Source: Paragorgia papillata (Eukaryota; Cnidaria; Anthozoa; Scleralcyonacea; Coralliidae). Taken from it: 64,000 nt of DNA. Under the pieces are notes generated by a model. The model worked only from the letters and a program-made list of their open reading frames with translations, was not told the origin of the DNA and ran no database searches. The translations under genes and the position numbers were made by a program. The stretch covers positions 979,001-1,043,000 of the forward strand of contig JAWNZC010000174.1 of assembly GCA_035771165.1 (NCBI GenBank), read 5' to 3'. Shown one piece after another: positions 18,410-32,300 of the stretch; the stretch's first letter is position 1, and every line of letters begins with the position of its first letter.

Positions 18410-18545
18410 AATTTGCATATCAGACAAACTGAAATATCTCAAAAACGAAGCAAGGAAACCGAAAACTGCAAAATATGTTACTCCATCATTTTAAGTGTTC
18501 TTTTAAATAAGACAAACTTGATTTTCGTTTCATAGGCACTTGAAG
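18410..18545 (+). repeat. Dispersed repeat, copy 1 (AAGTGTTCTTTTAAATAAGAC family)
   Basis: Shares ATTTTAAGTGTTCTTTTAAA and the preceding TTGCATATC...AAATATCTCAA block with 37130-37260, and in reverse orientation with 52945-53005. It is followed by a GCACGCGTG motif, the unit that is expanded into an array at 52575-52930. Confidence 0.7.
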
Positions 18546-18589
18546 CAATATAGCACGCGTGTAGTGTGTTGTTTTAACACCCCTGTTTT

Positions 18590-19056
18590 TACAGTTTATA
18601 TGATGCCAGTGTACCGGGATGTCGCGGTGGCTGGGGATAAATTTCATTCCGGGTTTATATGGAGCAAAAAAAAGTGTCCGTCCCGGTTGACCGACACGAA
18701 TTTCATCCCGGATGAAAAAGCGGGGGAATTTAAGGAAGTGGAGCAAAAGAGCAAAAACTCATCCTAATTGTACTATATTATAGAAGTTATTTCGTGTAGA
18801 CGAAATTCTGACCGTAATATTCCAAGTTACAAGCATTGCAGTTCAGTAAACTTCATCCCGGTCTATTTGCGTCCCATCGCGTTTATATGGACAAACATTT
18901 GTCCCGCCTGACCAGGGTCCCACCGGGGTCCCGGTCAGGTGGCACGTCCCGGTCTCCATATAAACGTAACTTGGAAAATAACAGTAAATTATCTACAAGC
19001 CGAGATTCCGGCACAGTGGGACATCACGGCATACGGGTATCATGATAAACAGGCCC
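18590..19056. repeat. Right sub-terminal repeats of the Harbinger element or separate MITE
   Basis: Words TTTCATCCCGG, GTCCCGGT and TTTATATGGA recur in both orientations. No coding sequence. Confidence 0.5.
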
Positions 19057-19555
19057 TATAGATGCAGTGAAAAAGATAAAGTTGTTCGACACGTTAATAG
19101 TTTATAATTATGTTTATATCTGCTCTCGCATGATAATACATTAAGCAAACACGGCAACGCTAAGTTTAGCCATATGACTCCATTAGTTCAAAACACAGTT
19201 TTTAGCCAATCTATATTAAGAGTTGTTTTGTAATGGCAAATATAAAAGTCTAGTGTAAATGTTCTAGACGTTCGCCTCACTTCGCTGCCAGCGGGATATT
19301 AGGAGAACGAGCCACGCTAATCAGGCTAGCTTGCCAGATCTACACACATGTATAAATAAAGTCCTTCATTGCACTCGTCTTTAGAAGAAGAAGAAATAAC
19401 GGACTTTGCGTGTCTTTCAGTGCACAGCTGGTTTATTGTATAAACCTTAACATAAATATCAAATCATAAATCGTGTTTTGTGTATTGCGAATTGCGTTTT
19501 CTATTGGAGAATTAGCTTGTGTTTTGACTTTTGTAGACATTAATAGAATAATAGA

Positions 19556-19892
19556 TTGCCAGGATCTTGGGGAGCAAGAACCTCGAGCTCCTAAGGGGGA
19601 TGGGGCATGCCCCCCCTGAACATTTTTCCATTTTTAAAGCCTTAAATTACATAATTTTGTTGTTATCAAACAAGAACATTGAATGATGCACGTCAGAATA
19701 TAAATATAAAAACTTCGTAAATGTAAAAACAAGTTGGAGACATTTTAACACATTATTAGTCTACTCACTTTGCCTTAAAAACAAGTGCCCCTCCCCCTAC
19801 AAGTTTGTCCATGGATTTCAAGTTGCAATAGAACAGTCTTAAAGACCATGGGGGGAGGGGTTGCTCCTTTACCCCCTGGCTATGCCACTGTA
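19556..19892 (-). mobile_element. hAT-type MITE, degraded copy
   Basis: The right end reads CTGGCTATGCCACTG, i.e. CAGTGGCATAGCCAGGGGG inward. Interior words (GAACCTCGAG, AATTACATAATTTTGTTGTT) match the better copy at 49826-50353. The left end has lost its first bases. Confidence 0.65.
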
Positions 19893-20490
19893 TATGTGAT
19901 AACCTGCGCATGTGTGTGATTGCAGCTTTCATAACAGTAACAGTACCTTTTATAACCTTTTATGCAAAACACCTCCACGTACTCATTGCGATTTTGCAGT
20001 AGCCCGAGTGAACGCCTGACCAGGCGTCTTGTTTATTTTTGTTCGTTTTGTTTCATGTTTACACCTGTTAAACATTCATTTTCCGCGCTTTTAATTAAGT
20101 AGGTTTTATAAAAGGGAACCCTAATATTCCTGGACGTTTTATTGTTTAAAATGTTCCAACCAAATTGTCTAATTCTCTTTTACTTTCATTCAAATCAACT
20201 CAGAAATTTTCTGCCAAAACATGCAGGCTATTAAAAAGGGTGTAATGCTCTCCTACAGTGCTGGAAGTGCATTACCGCTTTTCTTTGACCTCCCAGCAAC
20301 CGCTCAACGTGAGCCATTTGGCGTAATGAAATAAAAACAAGTTCACCTATATATAATAAATTATACATATATTATACAACGAGCCCTAAACACAAATAAA
20401 CACGAAAAGTTAATGTTGATTATAAAGTAAGTATAAAACAAAGTTTTGTTGAGAAATTCGGTGTAGTTCAAGAACTATTTAAGTTTATTG

Positions 20491-20868
20491 TCGATTTCAG
20501 TTCACTTTTCAACGCGCGGTTCGTAAGTTCGTTGCCAAGTATTGAATTACGTTTCTAAATTCAGAAATTTGTTCGATTTGAAGTTCGAATGTTCGATTCG
20601 AAGTTCAGCTTTGCACCATTCTTTAGCTATACAGTTGGTAATATGGAATTGCAGAATGATTAACAACATAATTATTTTCCCAAAGAAATCATATCAAAAG
20701 AAACTCTGGTCGACCGAAGGTTTTCCGTAAATGCGAACTTCGAATCGGACATTCGAACGTGAAATCGAACTTCGTAATGAACTTCTGAACTTAGAAACGT
20801 AATTCGATACTTGGCAACGAACTTCCGAACCGCGCGTTGAAAAGTGAACTGAAATCGACAATAAACTT
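20491..20868. mobile_element. Fold-back element, ~110-bp arms
   Basis: 20491-20605 (GTCGATTTCAGTTCACTTTT, CAACGCGCGGTTCG) and 20735-20868 are inverted copies around a loop of about 130 bp. No coding capacity. Confidence 0.8.
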
Positions 20869-21449
20869 CGGACATCTATTCTTCCGACGACAGTAAGAAA
20901 CTTTCCGATTTTATTCCGATATATTACGTGTTAGTAGCTTTAGATCTTTAAAAAGGTAGGGAAACATACGTTTTGGATCTAGCTTTATATTTCAAAAAAA
21001 GAGCACTCATGCAGTATGCCATTTTTGAGTAATAAAAAGAAGCGTCTGCAAAGCGTATTTCCAATGACAACTTTAGCGCTTAAGAAGTCTCCATTATTTC
21101 AAACCACGGTTTGTAGGTAGTATATATTTAGACTGTTTTTTTTTTTCAATAGCAAGTATAACAGTCTAGTGTAAATGTTCTTGACGTTTGCCGTAAGTGC
21201 AAACGCAGTAAAAGGCACACAGAGGCTGCATACCTCTGCTAGCGGATTATTAAGAGAAACGAGCCATCCCCGCTATTTACCAGGCTGGATTAGCAGACCT
21301 ATACGTGTATAAATAAAGTGCTTAATTGTACACGTTTAAAAAAAAAAAGAAATAACAAACTTTGCGTATCTTTCACTGCACAGCTGGTTTATCGTATAAA
21401 CCTTAAGATAAATATCAAATCGAAAACAATGAATCTGTTAAGTCTATTA

Positions 21450-21660
21450 TTGTTATATAACAATTATTCGCCGAAGGCGAGGTGAATATTGGTGTATAAT
21501 AACCGAGACTTAAAATTGTTAATTTCATCGTCTGTCGCTTTGATAACTTGGCTGGCGGCCATTTTGAATAAACGCTGTAGGTGATTATCGAGAATTAATC
21601 CGAAGTAGCTCGACCAATCAGCGGGGGTGATTTTCTATAATCACCTGTGTATTTATACTA
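21450..21660. repeat. Palindromic repeat fragment with TTCGCCGAAGGCGA core
   Basis: CAATTATTCGCCGAAGGCGA is followed by inverted GGTGAT(T/A)AT(C/A) words near 21572-21650 and a CCAATCAGCG segment. Looks like part of a fold-back element; the other boundary is not clear. Confidence 0.4.
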
Positions 21661-22110
21661 ATTGTTTATTCAACAAAATTTTCACTTAAAACTTAGCATA
21701 ATATGACACTGAGCGCAATTAATTATTTTTTATTCATTTATTTTACACGGAGAACCTTCCATCAAATTTGTATAAAATTTTTATCCAATTCTTAACTCAA
21801 GTAAACGAAAATTTAATGGGTTGGTGCTTGGTATGCGGGCAACGTTTTTGCAAAGTTACATCGAAATTGGTTCAATTCTTTTTGAGATATATAGTATTTA
21901 CAGACAAACAAACATGTAAACAAACATAACCTTCTGGCGGAGGTAGTAAAACAAAACAAAATGAATTCTAGCTATTTGTCTTTTGTATTTATTACGTTTT
22001 ACATTTTATAAAATGTGCCTTAGACACAAATCGACACAAAACTAAAAGTAGATTATAAAGTAAGTAAAATAAAGTTTTGTTGAGAAATTCAGTGTATTTC
22101 AAGAACTATA

Positions 22111-23372
22111 AGCTTTTAAACGTGACATTTTCGGAAGGCATTTCCGACAACGGGCAATTTTGAATTTGACAAGGTTTCCAGGTACTAAAGTTATTTTCCG
22201 TTAAAATTTTGTCAGCTACTTTACGCTATAATATAGTTTAATATAACAAAGAAAAAATTTGCATTGTATAAATTTTTAAAAACTGATGTTTACAAAACAA
22301 CTTTTATGTACATGCGTATACGTTGGCTTTGAATTTTAACTCCATCTACATTTATTGTGTACGGAAGATAACCAAACATATTCTCTATTCTACTTAGTCT
22401 TTAATTTAATTTAATTTAATTTAATCATTTTATGTCAACTTTTTAAATATGTTTCAATAAATTTGAAGCAGTATTTGCGAACTATAGTCAATTTTCTGAA
22501 ACATGCGCAGTCTGCCTTTTCAAATATTTATGAACAGGAAATAGGATAATTATTACAACACATCTAAAAGCCAGAAGCGTTTGGCTAAATTTCCATAACG
22601 AGAAGTGTTTTTGAGGAACGAAGGCTGGTTTTCTAAAGAGCAATACTAATAATGTAAGTTGTTCTATAACTAGTTGACATTTATAAAATAATGTTTCAAA
22701 GTATAGAACCGTTTACTCTAGATTTTAAAATTTAGATTGATCTGGGTCCCACCAGGGCTGCGTTGGCACAATAGCGAAGAAGAGAGTAGATGGATTTGAA
22801 TAAGGTTCGATCTGAAGCAGAATTTCGCGGGACTTCTTATAGAAAACCCCGTATTGCTACATAGACTAATTTTTTCAAGTATACTAACATATCAAAAGTA
22901 TATTGTGCATGTAATAAAAACCGCTTTGAGTTAAAGCGTGTTAAAGTCGATCTCGGCATTCATCTAGAGGGATCGTGAAAAAATCGTTCCTTTAGTAAAA
23001 TTAAAATCTATTCGCAAGTTGCAATTGCAAATTTTATAAGTTTTTATATAATGCGTAAATTAATGTATCTTCTTTAAACTGGAGACACACATAAAGGTAT
23101 ATAAGGTAACTTTAAGCCAAATATATTTTTTTCAATAATTATCTAAAAAAATACAACACAAAACAAAGTCCATATGGTAGCATATTGTAAAATCCCAAAC
23201 ATTTAAGTAAATAGACAGACTGGAATAAATTAAAGACTAATATTTTGAATTTCATTTCAGAATCCGATTGTGAATTTGGGGAAGAATCTCGAACTTTCGA
23301 CGGACGGTTATTGAGAGAGACATTGAGAGATATTTTGAACGGTAATACGGCAAAAAATCGTAAAAGGACGCA
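22111..23372. other. Upstream region of the PAN-fibrinogen gene, no other gene seen
   Basis: AT-rich sequence with a short (TTTAA)5 run near 22400-22425. The frame at 23245 that precedes the start codon ends at 23442 and is probably 5' untranslated sequence. No promoter element can be picked out with confidence. Confidence 0.4.
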
Positions 23373-26300
23373 ATGCCGTTTGAAAAACGTAATCAAGGCT
23401 TTTTTCCAAGACGACTTGCTATTGGGACACTGGTATTTGTGATAGTTTCAACTTTGGCCACTTGTTCCGAAGCATCGGATGGATGTAAACAGACGCAGTA
23501 TGTTCTTACTCGTGGTAGGTTCTTCAACTCTTCTTCAACTTGCTGTTCGTGTCTTTTCATTCTCTACTTTTATCTGTTCAACTCTACTCTACTCTACTCC
23601 ACTTCACACTACTACTACTCCACTCCACTCCACTTCACTCCACTCTACTCTACTCTACTCTACCGCACTTCACTCCACTCATCTCGACTGTACTGCACTC
23701 CAATGCACTCCAGTCAACTCAACTCAACTCTCTTAAACTCGACTCTCCTAGACTCGACTCGTAGACTTCCTCCATCTTGTTGCATTTTTACCTACCATGC
23801 TCCACCCGGCTCTATCTTGTAAAATAAATTATTTTATCTATAATATTTTATCCTGAATTATCTATATAATCCCTAACACTTGTGTTTTTATTATTCTAAA
23901 TAAAGGACATCGTTTAAAGAAGTCTCGGATAAAAGAAGAAACTGCTTCTGATCAGATAGATTGCACACGGCTTTGTATGGCCAAAATACCTCAATGTAAA
24001 TCTGTTAATTACGGAACGAGTTCAAAAACTGAAAGAAAATGTCAGCTGAATAATAGTACTGCGACTTGTGATAGATCAAAACTTGTTGTTGCTGAAGACT
24101 TTGACTATTGGGAGGAGGAGATGGTAAATTTGTCAAATTTTGCCTTTGGTTTTACTTGTGTTTGTGATTTTCCTTATGCTTGTCTTTGTGCTTTGATTTT
24201 TCTTGTGCTTATCCCTTTGATTGTGCTTTTGCTTGTGTTTGTGCTTTTGCTTTAGTTTGTGCCTTTGCTTGTGTTTGCTTTGGCTTGTGTTTGTGTTTGT
24301 GTTTGCGTTTGCACTTGCGCACGTGCTTTTGCACAGGGCTTGTTCTTTGGCTTGTGGTTTGCTTGTGCTTATGCTTGTGTTCGTCCTTGGGCTTGAGGTT
24401 TTTTAAGAACAACGAAACGTTTATAAATTCAACTCGTTTGTAGATGAAAGGTTTTTATTCCTATACATATTTTTAGAACGATGATAGTTTGTATTGTCCA
24501 GCTAAACCAAGCAAACTAAAACGAAGTAAAGGTAAAGAAACACTTTTTTCTTTACTGTTTTACGTGTTTACCGCCATAATTTGGGGCTGAAAAACACTTT
24601 AAAAGGTAAAATAGTTATTTATAAATAAGGTAAGGTAAAAAAAGGTAAAATAGTTATTTATATCTACTGATCTACGTTTATAATAATATAATTTATTCTA
24701 TTATTATAAACGTAGATCAGTAGATATAATTAGCAGAGATTTCTAAGCGCATGTTATGCAACATGAATGAATAGTTTTCAAGTTGTCATAAATATGCTAG
24801 TACTTATCTGTCCAGGGGCGGATTCAGTGAAAAATCTGACTGTTTAAAATTTGGGACGACACCAAACTAGGGGGGTCCGGGGCTATGACCCCCCGGAAAT
24901 TTTTGAAATCTGAACCCCCGGAAACGCCATTTCCTGCATTCTGAACAAGTTTTTACCTAAATTTTAAAGCAAGCAAGACGCAAATTTCTAACAGAATAAC
25001 GCGTGAAACACGGCAAAAAATGACGACATATTTCGCAATCTTACAATACATATTATACATTACACTCGATCTATCATCCCTGTAAATATTAATAATGAAA
25101 CATAACAGCAAGTCGTGCAATTTATACCAAACACAAAGAGGCAATACAATTGTATATATTTTGGAATTAGCATATGGTACTCGTCTAAATATATTAAATA
25201 TTCATGAGCTTACCTCACTGGATAATAATTCACGCAGCGCGATTGCTGGCTTTGCGGGAATTGCAGCTTTGAAAAATGGCACAAAGCAACTCGAACATCT
25301 GGTTCTCCATATTTCCTTTATAATTCTTCCTGAAGATACTGTTCGCACTCGTGTCTAAGAGCGACCAACTCGTCCTTCTTTTCCTCCGAAGAGTAACTTC
25401 CATGAAGTACGTTCAACAGCTGTTGTGGAAGCCATTTTGCAAGGACAGAACAAGACCGCATTCAGCGCACTACATAATATCACTCAAGGGGTAATTTCTA
25501 CTGAGACGCATTGGGTAATCTGTTGCAAATTGTTTCATAAGCCTGTGTTTGGATTGGTTAGGCCCCCAGTTAATTGGCCCAACTGTTTCAAAGATACTAA
25601 ATATAGCCCATTTTGCAATCTGTATACGTCATAACTGTTGCAAAAACTTAGAACTGATGCACCTTCAGGGTGATCTGACTCAGTGATTGCTGAAAAGATT
25701 AATGCATACAATCGCGATGAGCAAGCATGAATTATTTGCGCTCACATCCAAAGCAAACGAACTTCTATGTATCTTGAATTCTTCCGAAGATATTAAAAAT
25801 CAATGTGTTCCGAAAATAGATGTCAGTGGAAATTTGATCTAATTAAGATATTAAAGAAACTAATATTTTATTATTATTTGGAAAATCTGACTGTTGCATT
25901 TGAAACAGTTGCAACAGTCTGGATCCGCCCCCGCGGTGATCGTTGTGAAAACAGGACACATATTTATACTCTCATAGAACCATTGATGACGTTACCTGTC
26001 AACAAGATGTAAATAGGCTTCCGGCAGTAGATTTAACGGAGCGTGGGCGCTATTGATGCATGTGCCAAACTCCAAACGACGTCTTTGGTGATACCGTGGA
26101 TTGGTAGGGATAATTTTTGAATTATCCCACACCATCTCTTGGTTCGTTTTGCACGCGTGCCCCGACAAAGCAGAATTTTCCTTTTTTAAAAAGAAAACCG
26201 CTTTTTGGTGCTCTTTTAAATGCGTGCCAACCTGACGATTTGTCTGGCCGATATATTCCTGATTGCAGTCATTGCACGGAATGGAATAAATAGCATCTTT

Positions 26301-29300
26301 TCTCTGTTCTTTCACAATACGTTCCTTAGATTTTGCAAAAATATGACCTAGGGTTAAGAAAGGTTTTTGAGCAACTTTTACGTTGAAACTACCTAAGATT
26401 CTTTTAATTGGTTCCATACTTCCTTGAATGTACGGAACAATCGAAAAACCCATCATTGAAATTTCATCCTCAGTGTTTTTGCGTGGTGGTGGTGGTGTAA
26501 CTGGTTTTAATTAAACAGTTTTTTAAAGAAATCATTAGGATAGTTATTCGCCTTTAAAACGTCAAATACATATAATTGCTTATACAGCTATAATGCCGCG
26601 AGTATGCTTATCATCGAGAGAGCTTCTAGTTATGGGAAGTGATAAAATGTTTGGAGACACATACCATAGACACATTACGTTTTCCCTGTAGCTATATATT
26701 TGCTCTAGATGTGTCTTTACAGTACAACAACATATGCACATTTAAGTTGGATTTACACTTTTAAATATTTGTGACATTCTTCTACTTAATATTTACATAT
26801 AGTACTGCGGAAAAGTTGTGCTGGTTTGTACAAAAGCGGAGTAAAAGAAAATGGCGTGTACACAATTGATCCAGATGATCAAGGAGCTTTTGATGTAAGG
26901 TGTGACATGACAACTGATCAAGGAGGTTGGACTGTTTTTCAAAGACGAATGGACGGAAGGGAAGATTTTTATCTAAATTGGACTGACTACAAAAATGGAT
27001 TTGGTAATCTCAGTGGAGAGTTCTGGCTTGGACTGGACAAGATAAATCGTTTGTCAGAGAGTGGTCAAGATGTTTTGAGAGTTGATCTAGAAGATTTTGA
27101 AAAGCAGACACGTTACGCTAAGTACAACACATTTGCCATGGCAGATGAAACGGGTCTATATAAGTTGGCAGTTGCAGGTTATACAGGTGAGAAACGTTTT
27201 ATTTGAGAAAGTTATGAACAAGGTGCAAAGATATTTGTTTGTAATTGCGTATTAGAAAATTGAAACGTGTCGTACGCTTGGTCAAATTTGTACAAGACAA
27301 GTCGCCACAATTGCAGTATTGCAGAAGAATTGCTTTCTACTGTGTGCGACGATTGTAGAAACTTGTCTCGCGAAGACTTTGGCTATTGTACAAAATGGTA
27401 TAGGTCTTGTTATAGCGCCTTCACACGATCTGAATAATCGGATCCGACTATTGTGCTGATGTATTTATGTGACTGACTAGAATGACTTACAAGAGTTGAA
27501 ATATAGTAAGGTTGGGTATACTACCGAAATATGGGACGTAGATTATGTGATTCGAGCGAAGGTCGTTCGTCAGAGAGATACGTCACACTACTTTGACTTA
27601 CAAGAGTGCCGAGTAGTTTGCTGGCGAACGCTACAGTTTTTACTTTGATATGTAAATCACCTACATTAAAAGGAGATTCAGATCTGATTATTTAGAAATC
27701 GGAAGATTACGGTTTACACGTTTTCGGCACGACACAGCTGAAATCTCGGTACGGGTGCCGCTTTTTGGGGGGCACGGCACTCCTATTCAAAGTCAATTTG
27801 AATATGGAAATTATGCCCTAGGGAATTCATTAATATATATAAGTGGATGACCATTCTCTCCGCTGGCACTTGCAAGAAATCCGTGGATGAACACGTGGAT
27901 GAAAATATCCAAGCCGAGTCGAATCTGCGGTCACTCCTTCGCTCTCCGGTCACTCCTTCGCTCTCCGGTCAGGGTTCTTCCAGGCCGGAGTTGCTGTCCA
28001 TATCGTATTAATGCCAATACATTGGGCAGGATATTACACTATTTTTTCAGTGTAAACGATGCAGCCCTGTTTTAATATCGGCACCCGTGCCCATAATTTT
28101 TGCCGTGCCGAGCACTACCGAAATGGTCGGTCTCGGCACCCAAGTTGGAGTGCCGTGCCATTTTTAGTACAAATGTAAACGCTCGGCAGTGCCGTGCCAG
28201 AAAAGAAATGAAACTGCGCATGCCCGAATTTACTAGTTCCAGGAATCGTCGGAGTATAAAACATTGATATAGAATTGATCAGCCAGAAAAAAACCCAGGC
28301 AACTGTTCGAGGATGCATCCACAATGATCGTTCTCTTGGTACGTTCATAACAAGTAGATAAAAGGCAATTAACAGGATTTTCTTTTTCCTGTACTGGGCT
28401 TCAATTTCTCGGGCATTCGCTGACTCGCTTTACATTGTTCCAATATCTTTGTAATTGTAAGTCTTCTATTTCTGCTTTTATAATAAATCTACGGAATAGT
28501 CTTTGTTGTGTCAACAGACGCCATGTTGGATTGAAAACTGGGGACTGGTCGCAATTTTTAAAACGGCACGGCAAATTGGTTGGTCTAAACGTGCCGTGCC
28601 GAAAACAAGAGGTACCCGTGCTGTAATTTGGCAGTGTCGTGCCGACACTCTCTCCTCCGCAGAGGCTCGGAGGCGGAGAAGACGCGCGAGGAATGATGGG
28701 AAGAGGGAAAGAAAAGTAGCCTCTGCCAGATAATGTTGTCAATATGGCGCCTAAATTCCGTGATGGACTAGGCACCAGACTGGGAATTTGAATATATAAC
28801 TAAATTTAACTTACGGAAAAGTTGGAAATCCATAAATTGTGAACAAAAGACAATTTAAATTGCTGGCAGACAATTCTCAACTCGAGAATTTTAATATTGT
28901 TACACAAGGACAGGATTTTCCAGTTTTGAATTATGCAATCAAACATGTAAACAAACGCTACCCGAGAAAGTTTATATCAAAAGACACTGAACCGTTGTAA
29001 ACATAGATCTTACCTATGAAAAGTTGCACGTATACACGTAGTGCATGTAATGTAGTGGTGTAATGTAGAAAGTCCAGCGCTGCATGTTCGTCGGCTTTGT
29101 TTATCAACGATTCAACGTTCGATATTAAAACGTTTGTCAGTCTGGCAGCGTTTCGAATTTTTGTGACTACCGCTGACTTGTCAGCGGTAGCCATAATATC
29201 GGCGAAATCTTGCTTGAGTGCTTGTCTTGGACCTCACCTACGTCATACTCGACAGCTATCGCCAGATATTCGGCACGATCGCCATGTAGTCGAGAAGATC

Positions 29301-32300
29301 GCCATTGATCGCCAGGTATTCGAGGAGTACTCGAGTTGTTTTCGTGGGAATAAACTGAAGTGAATCTCATCTTTGCATATTTTTGGTTGCTCTCTCGATG
29401 ACTGTTTTGATTTTTGAAAAGTGTTAATTATTACTTTGCAAATCTTTTCTTCTTGGAACGGTTTCTGTCATTGATCAGTTTATACAAGGTAAGAAATAGT
29501 TTCAAAACTGTGACGTTGTTTAATATCTTATATACTATATACACAATCTATAAATACTTGATCAGAAACAAATTTTATATCTCAAAGCCAACCTCGTACT
29601 AGCTTCGGTACTTTATAGCAGTACTAGAAATATTCAGCTAATTAAAGTTCGCTAGAATTTGGGCCTTCAACCTTCTTTTATCGAAGAAATTGTCAATATA
29701 CGCAAAAGTCTTTGATGTAAATGATTTATAATGATAAGATCGCTTTATAAGTTTTTAAAGTTTAATTTTGGTTGAATTGTGTGTTGTGCTCACTGGTCAG
29801 TGACAGAGTGACTCATGTTTATACTGCATGAACAGTACATGTATTTATAAAATAACATGTATACTACACGAGCCCTGATTGGTCAATTGTCGTGTTTGGA
29901 TCAGAGTATCCAAACACGGAAAATTCCCGCCAAAACGATTTTTTGAAAATGTCGGACAGTATATCATATTCACTTGTGATTATTTTATAAAAGAAATACC
30001 AAATGGTTTTTTCCGTGTTTGGAGACTCTTATCCAAACACTTGGGAAATTGCTCGACTTTCGAAAAGCTAAAAACACTCGCCTACGGCTCGTGTTTTGTT
30101 ACGCTTTTCTCCAGTCTCGCAATTCCCCGCGTGTTTGGATCAGAGTATCCAAACACGGAAAACCATTTGGTATTTCTTTAATATCATACACTAAGAGTGA
30201 GAAGTGTAACTTCGAGCTAGGTGTTTTGATATTAGATCAAACATAACTTCCAAGTGTTTCAAGATCAAACAAATCAGGAAATGAATCAGTTGTCAAATGA
30301 ATCAGTATTTTAAGATAAGTTTGAGGTAAGAGTTGGCTTAATCTATCCAAGTGTTTGATCACATAAGCTTATGATTTTCCTATGTGTTTGGTTTATGTAT
30401 TATTAATGAGTTTGAGAAGTATATATATTACAGTGCCCTGTATTTACACTACATGCTGACAAAATATGTTGGCTGTTACATAGACATTACAAAACCTTGA
30501 CTTGGTGCTTTGTTTACTTGTTTTAGGTGTTGTTCAATATCTTGTATAATAAAATTAAGAAACCAAAGTTTGTGCACACCAGACCTGCAACAGCGGTCTG
30601 ACCACAGAATAGTAGATACACCAGAAGTCTGACTCTTGTGAAAGTACTAAAATATTCTATAATCTGGTGTGTAAGTGCCACCAATTGTATATTTTGATAA
30701 ATTGTTGAAAAGCTATTGTGAAGTGTTGGGAAACTTAAAGCCTTGAATATGTTGAAAGCCTTGAAATGAAGAAATATATCTGTTGAAACTACAATACTGA
30801 GTATTGTTGTACTGTCTTATTTAAAATATTGGCAGAATCACAAAAAGTTAGTGATGTGCATAAATATGACAGGTAAAATGTTGTTTTGGAACACAATGTT
30901 GATATTTATCTGGGGTGATTAATTCTTTGAAAGTTTTCATGGCGATAATGTAATATAGCTTATTTTTGTGGAAACACCATGAAGAATATTTATTTGGTAA
31001 GCTTTCGGCCTGAGTCAACAGACTGAAATGCTATAAATATTTTACGTGGTGTTTCCACAAAAATAATCTACATGTATATGATCTGGGGTGAGTTGTACAA
31101 AGATGAGATAGCTTATCTAGTTGATAAGTTCTAGCTAAACAACAGCACTAATCATGCTTTGAACAATCTAATATAAAATTTTATCCACTGAATAGTTATG
31201 TACCTGATAGTGTTGTTCAGTGTATAAAAGTTAATTGGGTTCAAAGCACCACTAGAGTGGTTCTGTAGCTAGGATTTATCCACCAGATAAGCTATCCAGG
31301 CTTTGTACAAAAATCTGAATTTTACAAGTTCACTTCATGTAAAACTTGGGGGAAATATATGCTGTTTTGGAAACAGCCAGTAAAGATGTATGTATAGTAC
31401 ATGTATGTGCCATGTTCAAATTAGCAATACATGTATAAAATGATTTAAAATACTGAACTATAATTTTTTTGTGTGTCTCTGCTTTTCACATATTTTCATG
31501 CATTGCTTCTTAAGTCTATATCTCTTTCTGTGCTTAACAGCGGTAGTCACATGTACGCATTGCGTACCTATTTTTTGATTCGTTCCGCAGGTGATTTCCA
31601 TAGAAGAATTCAGAACTAATAACGTCCAGAACAACATTCTAGACTTAGATCTTGAAGAAAACATTGTACTTCGTGCAAACTATCGTCGCTATCTCCATGA
31701 CCAGAGAACCGCAGATGTGTTACTTGACTGAAATCTCTTCGTATTCGGTTCGTTTTCCAACTTCGAATTCGGTGTTAAAAAATCCTTCTCCGGCGTACTT
31801 GCACTTATTGCAGAGGAGGCCGGACAAGTGTCATGTGATTGTCACGTGATACTGTCGACCAATGAAATGGCTTCATTTTCTCATCGTTTGACCGGCTGAA
31901 ATTTTTGCATTGGACTTAGAATACCGAATATTACGCTATTGTCATTTATTTTTTTCTTTAAAAAAGCAGCGATATCGTTTGATATATTGTTGGACTATCC
32001 ATATCTGCAGGATTTTGCAAGGTAACTGAATTTTTTCTACTTTGTTTTGATCGTTTATGTAGGTCGTGTCGCGCGAAGCGAAGACCCCACTTCCGGTTTG
32101 TCAACAATCTTCAAAGCAAAAAATCTCGAATTCCAACGGTTCGAATTCTCTAATTTTAGCGAAATAAGTTGAAGAAATGTCTAATGTTTGATTCTATCCG
32201 TACGACCCCGGTGACCTCTCAACCGTTTTCGAGATATTCGCCGTTGAACCGACCCATGGTATTTCGTTTTTTTCTAAGATGGCGCCTAATAAATTTAAGA

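Larger units (their letters stand above)
14874..19056. mobile_element. PIF/Harbinger DNA transposon
   Basis: The left edge reads GGGCCTATTTATATGGAG and the right edge, on the minus strand, GGGCCTGTTTATCATG; they share about 13 bases. Inside are the two Harbinger genes in convergent order: Myb/SANT-like DNA-binding protein (plus) and DDE nuclease (minus). Sub-terminal zones at both ends repeat a Harbinger-like GTTTATATGGA word and CGAGTTACCCGGC or CATCCCGG words. No clean 3-bp target duplication was seen, so the ends are approximate, and the right zone (18590-19056) could be a separate MITE. Confidence 0.6.
19200..22110 (+). repeat. Diverged tandem duplication of about 1.3-1.9 kb
   Basis: Block A (GTCTAGTGTAAATGTTCT ... 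GCACAGCTGGTTTAT) occurs at 19225-19450 and 21155-21410. Block B (GATTATAAAGTAAGTA, GTTTTGTTGAGAAATTC) occurs at 20415-20480 and 22050-22110. Same order and orientation imply one duplication, followed by separate insertions (hAT MITE at 19556, fold-back at 20491). Terminal-repeat retroelement LTRs are an alternative for block A. Confidence 0.65.

Noticed and set aside
23373..23822. 149-codon frame beyond exon 1
   Set aside because: After the donor at 23515 it runs into the ACTCC minisatellite of intron 1; exon 2 with matching phase is at 23906.
24180..24443. Cys/Leu-rich frames suggesting a secreted cysteine-rich peptide
   Set aside because: Simple TTTGTGCTTTTGC repeat in intron 2.
28401..28775. 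124-codon minus-strand frame
   Set aside because: Covers the junction of two MITE-like repeats in intron 4 and has no recognisable domain.
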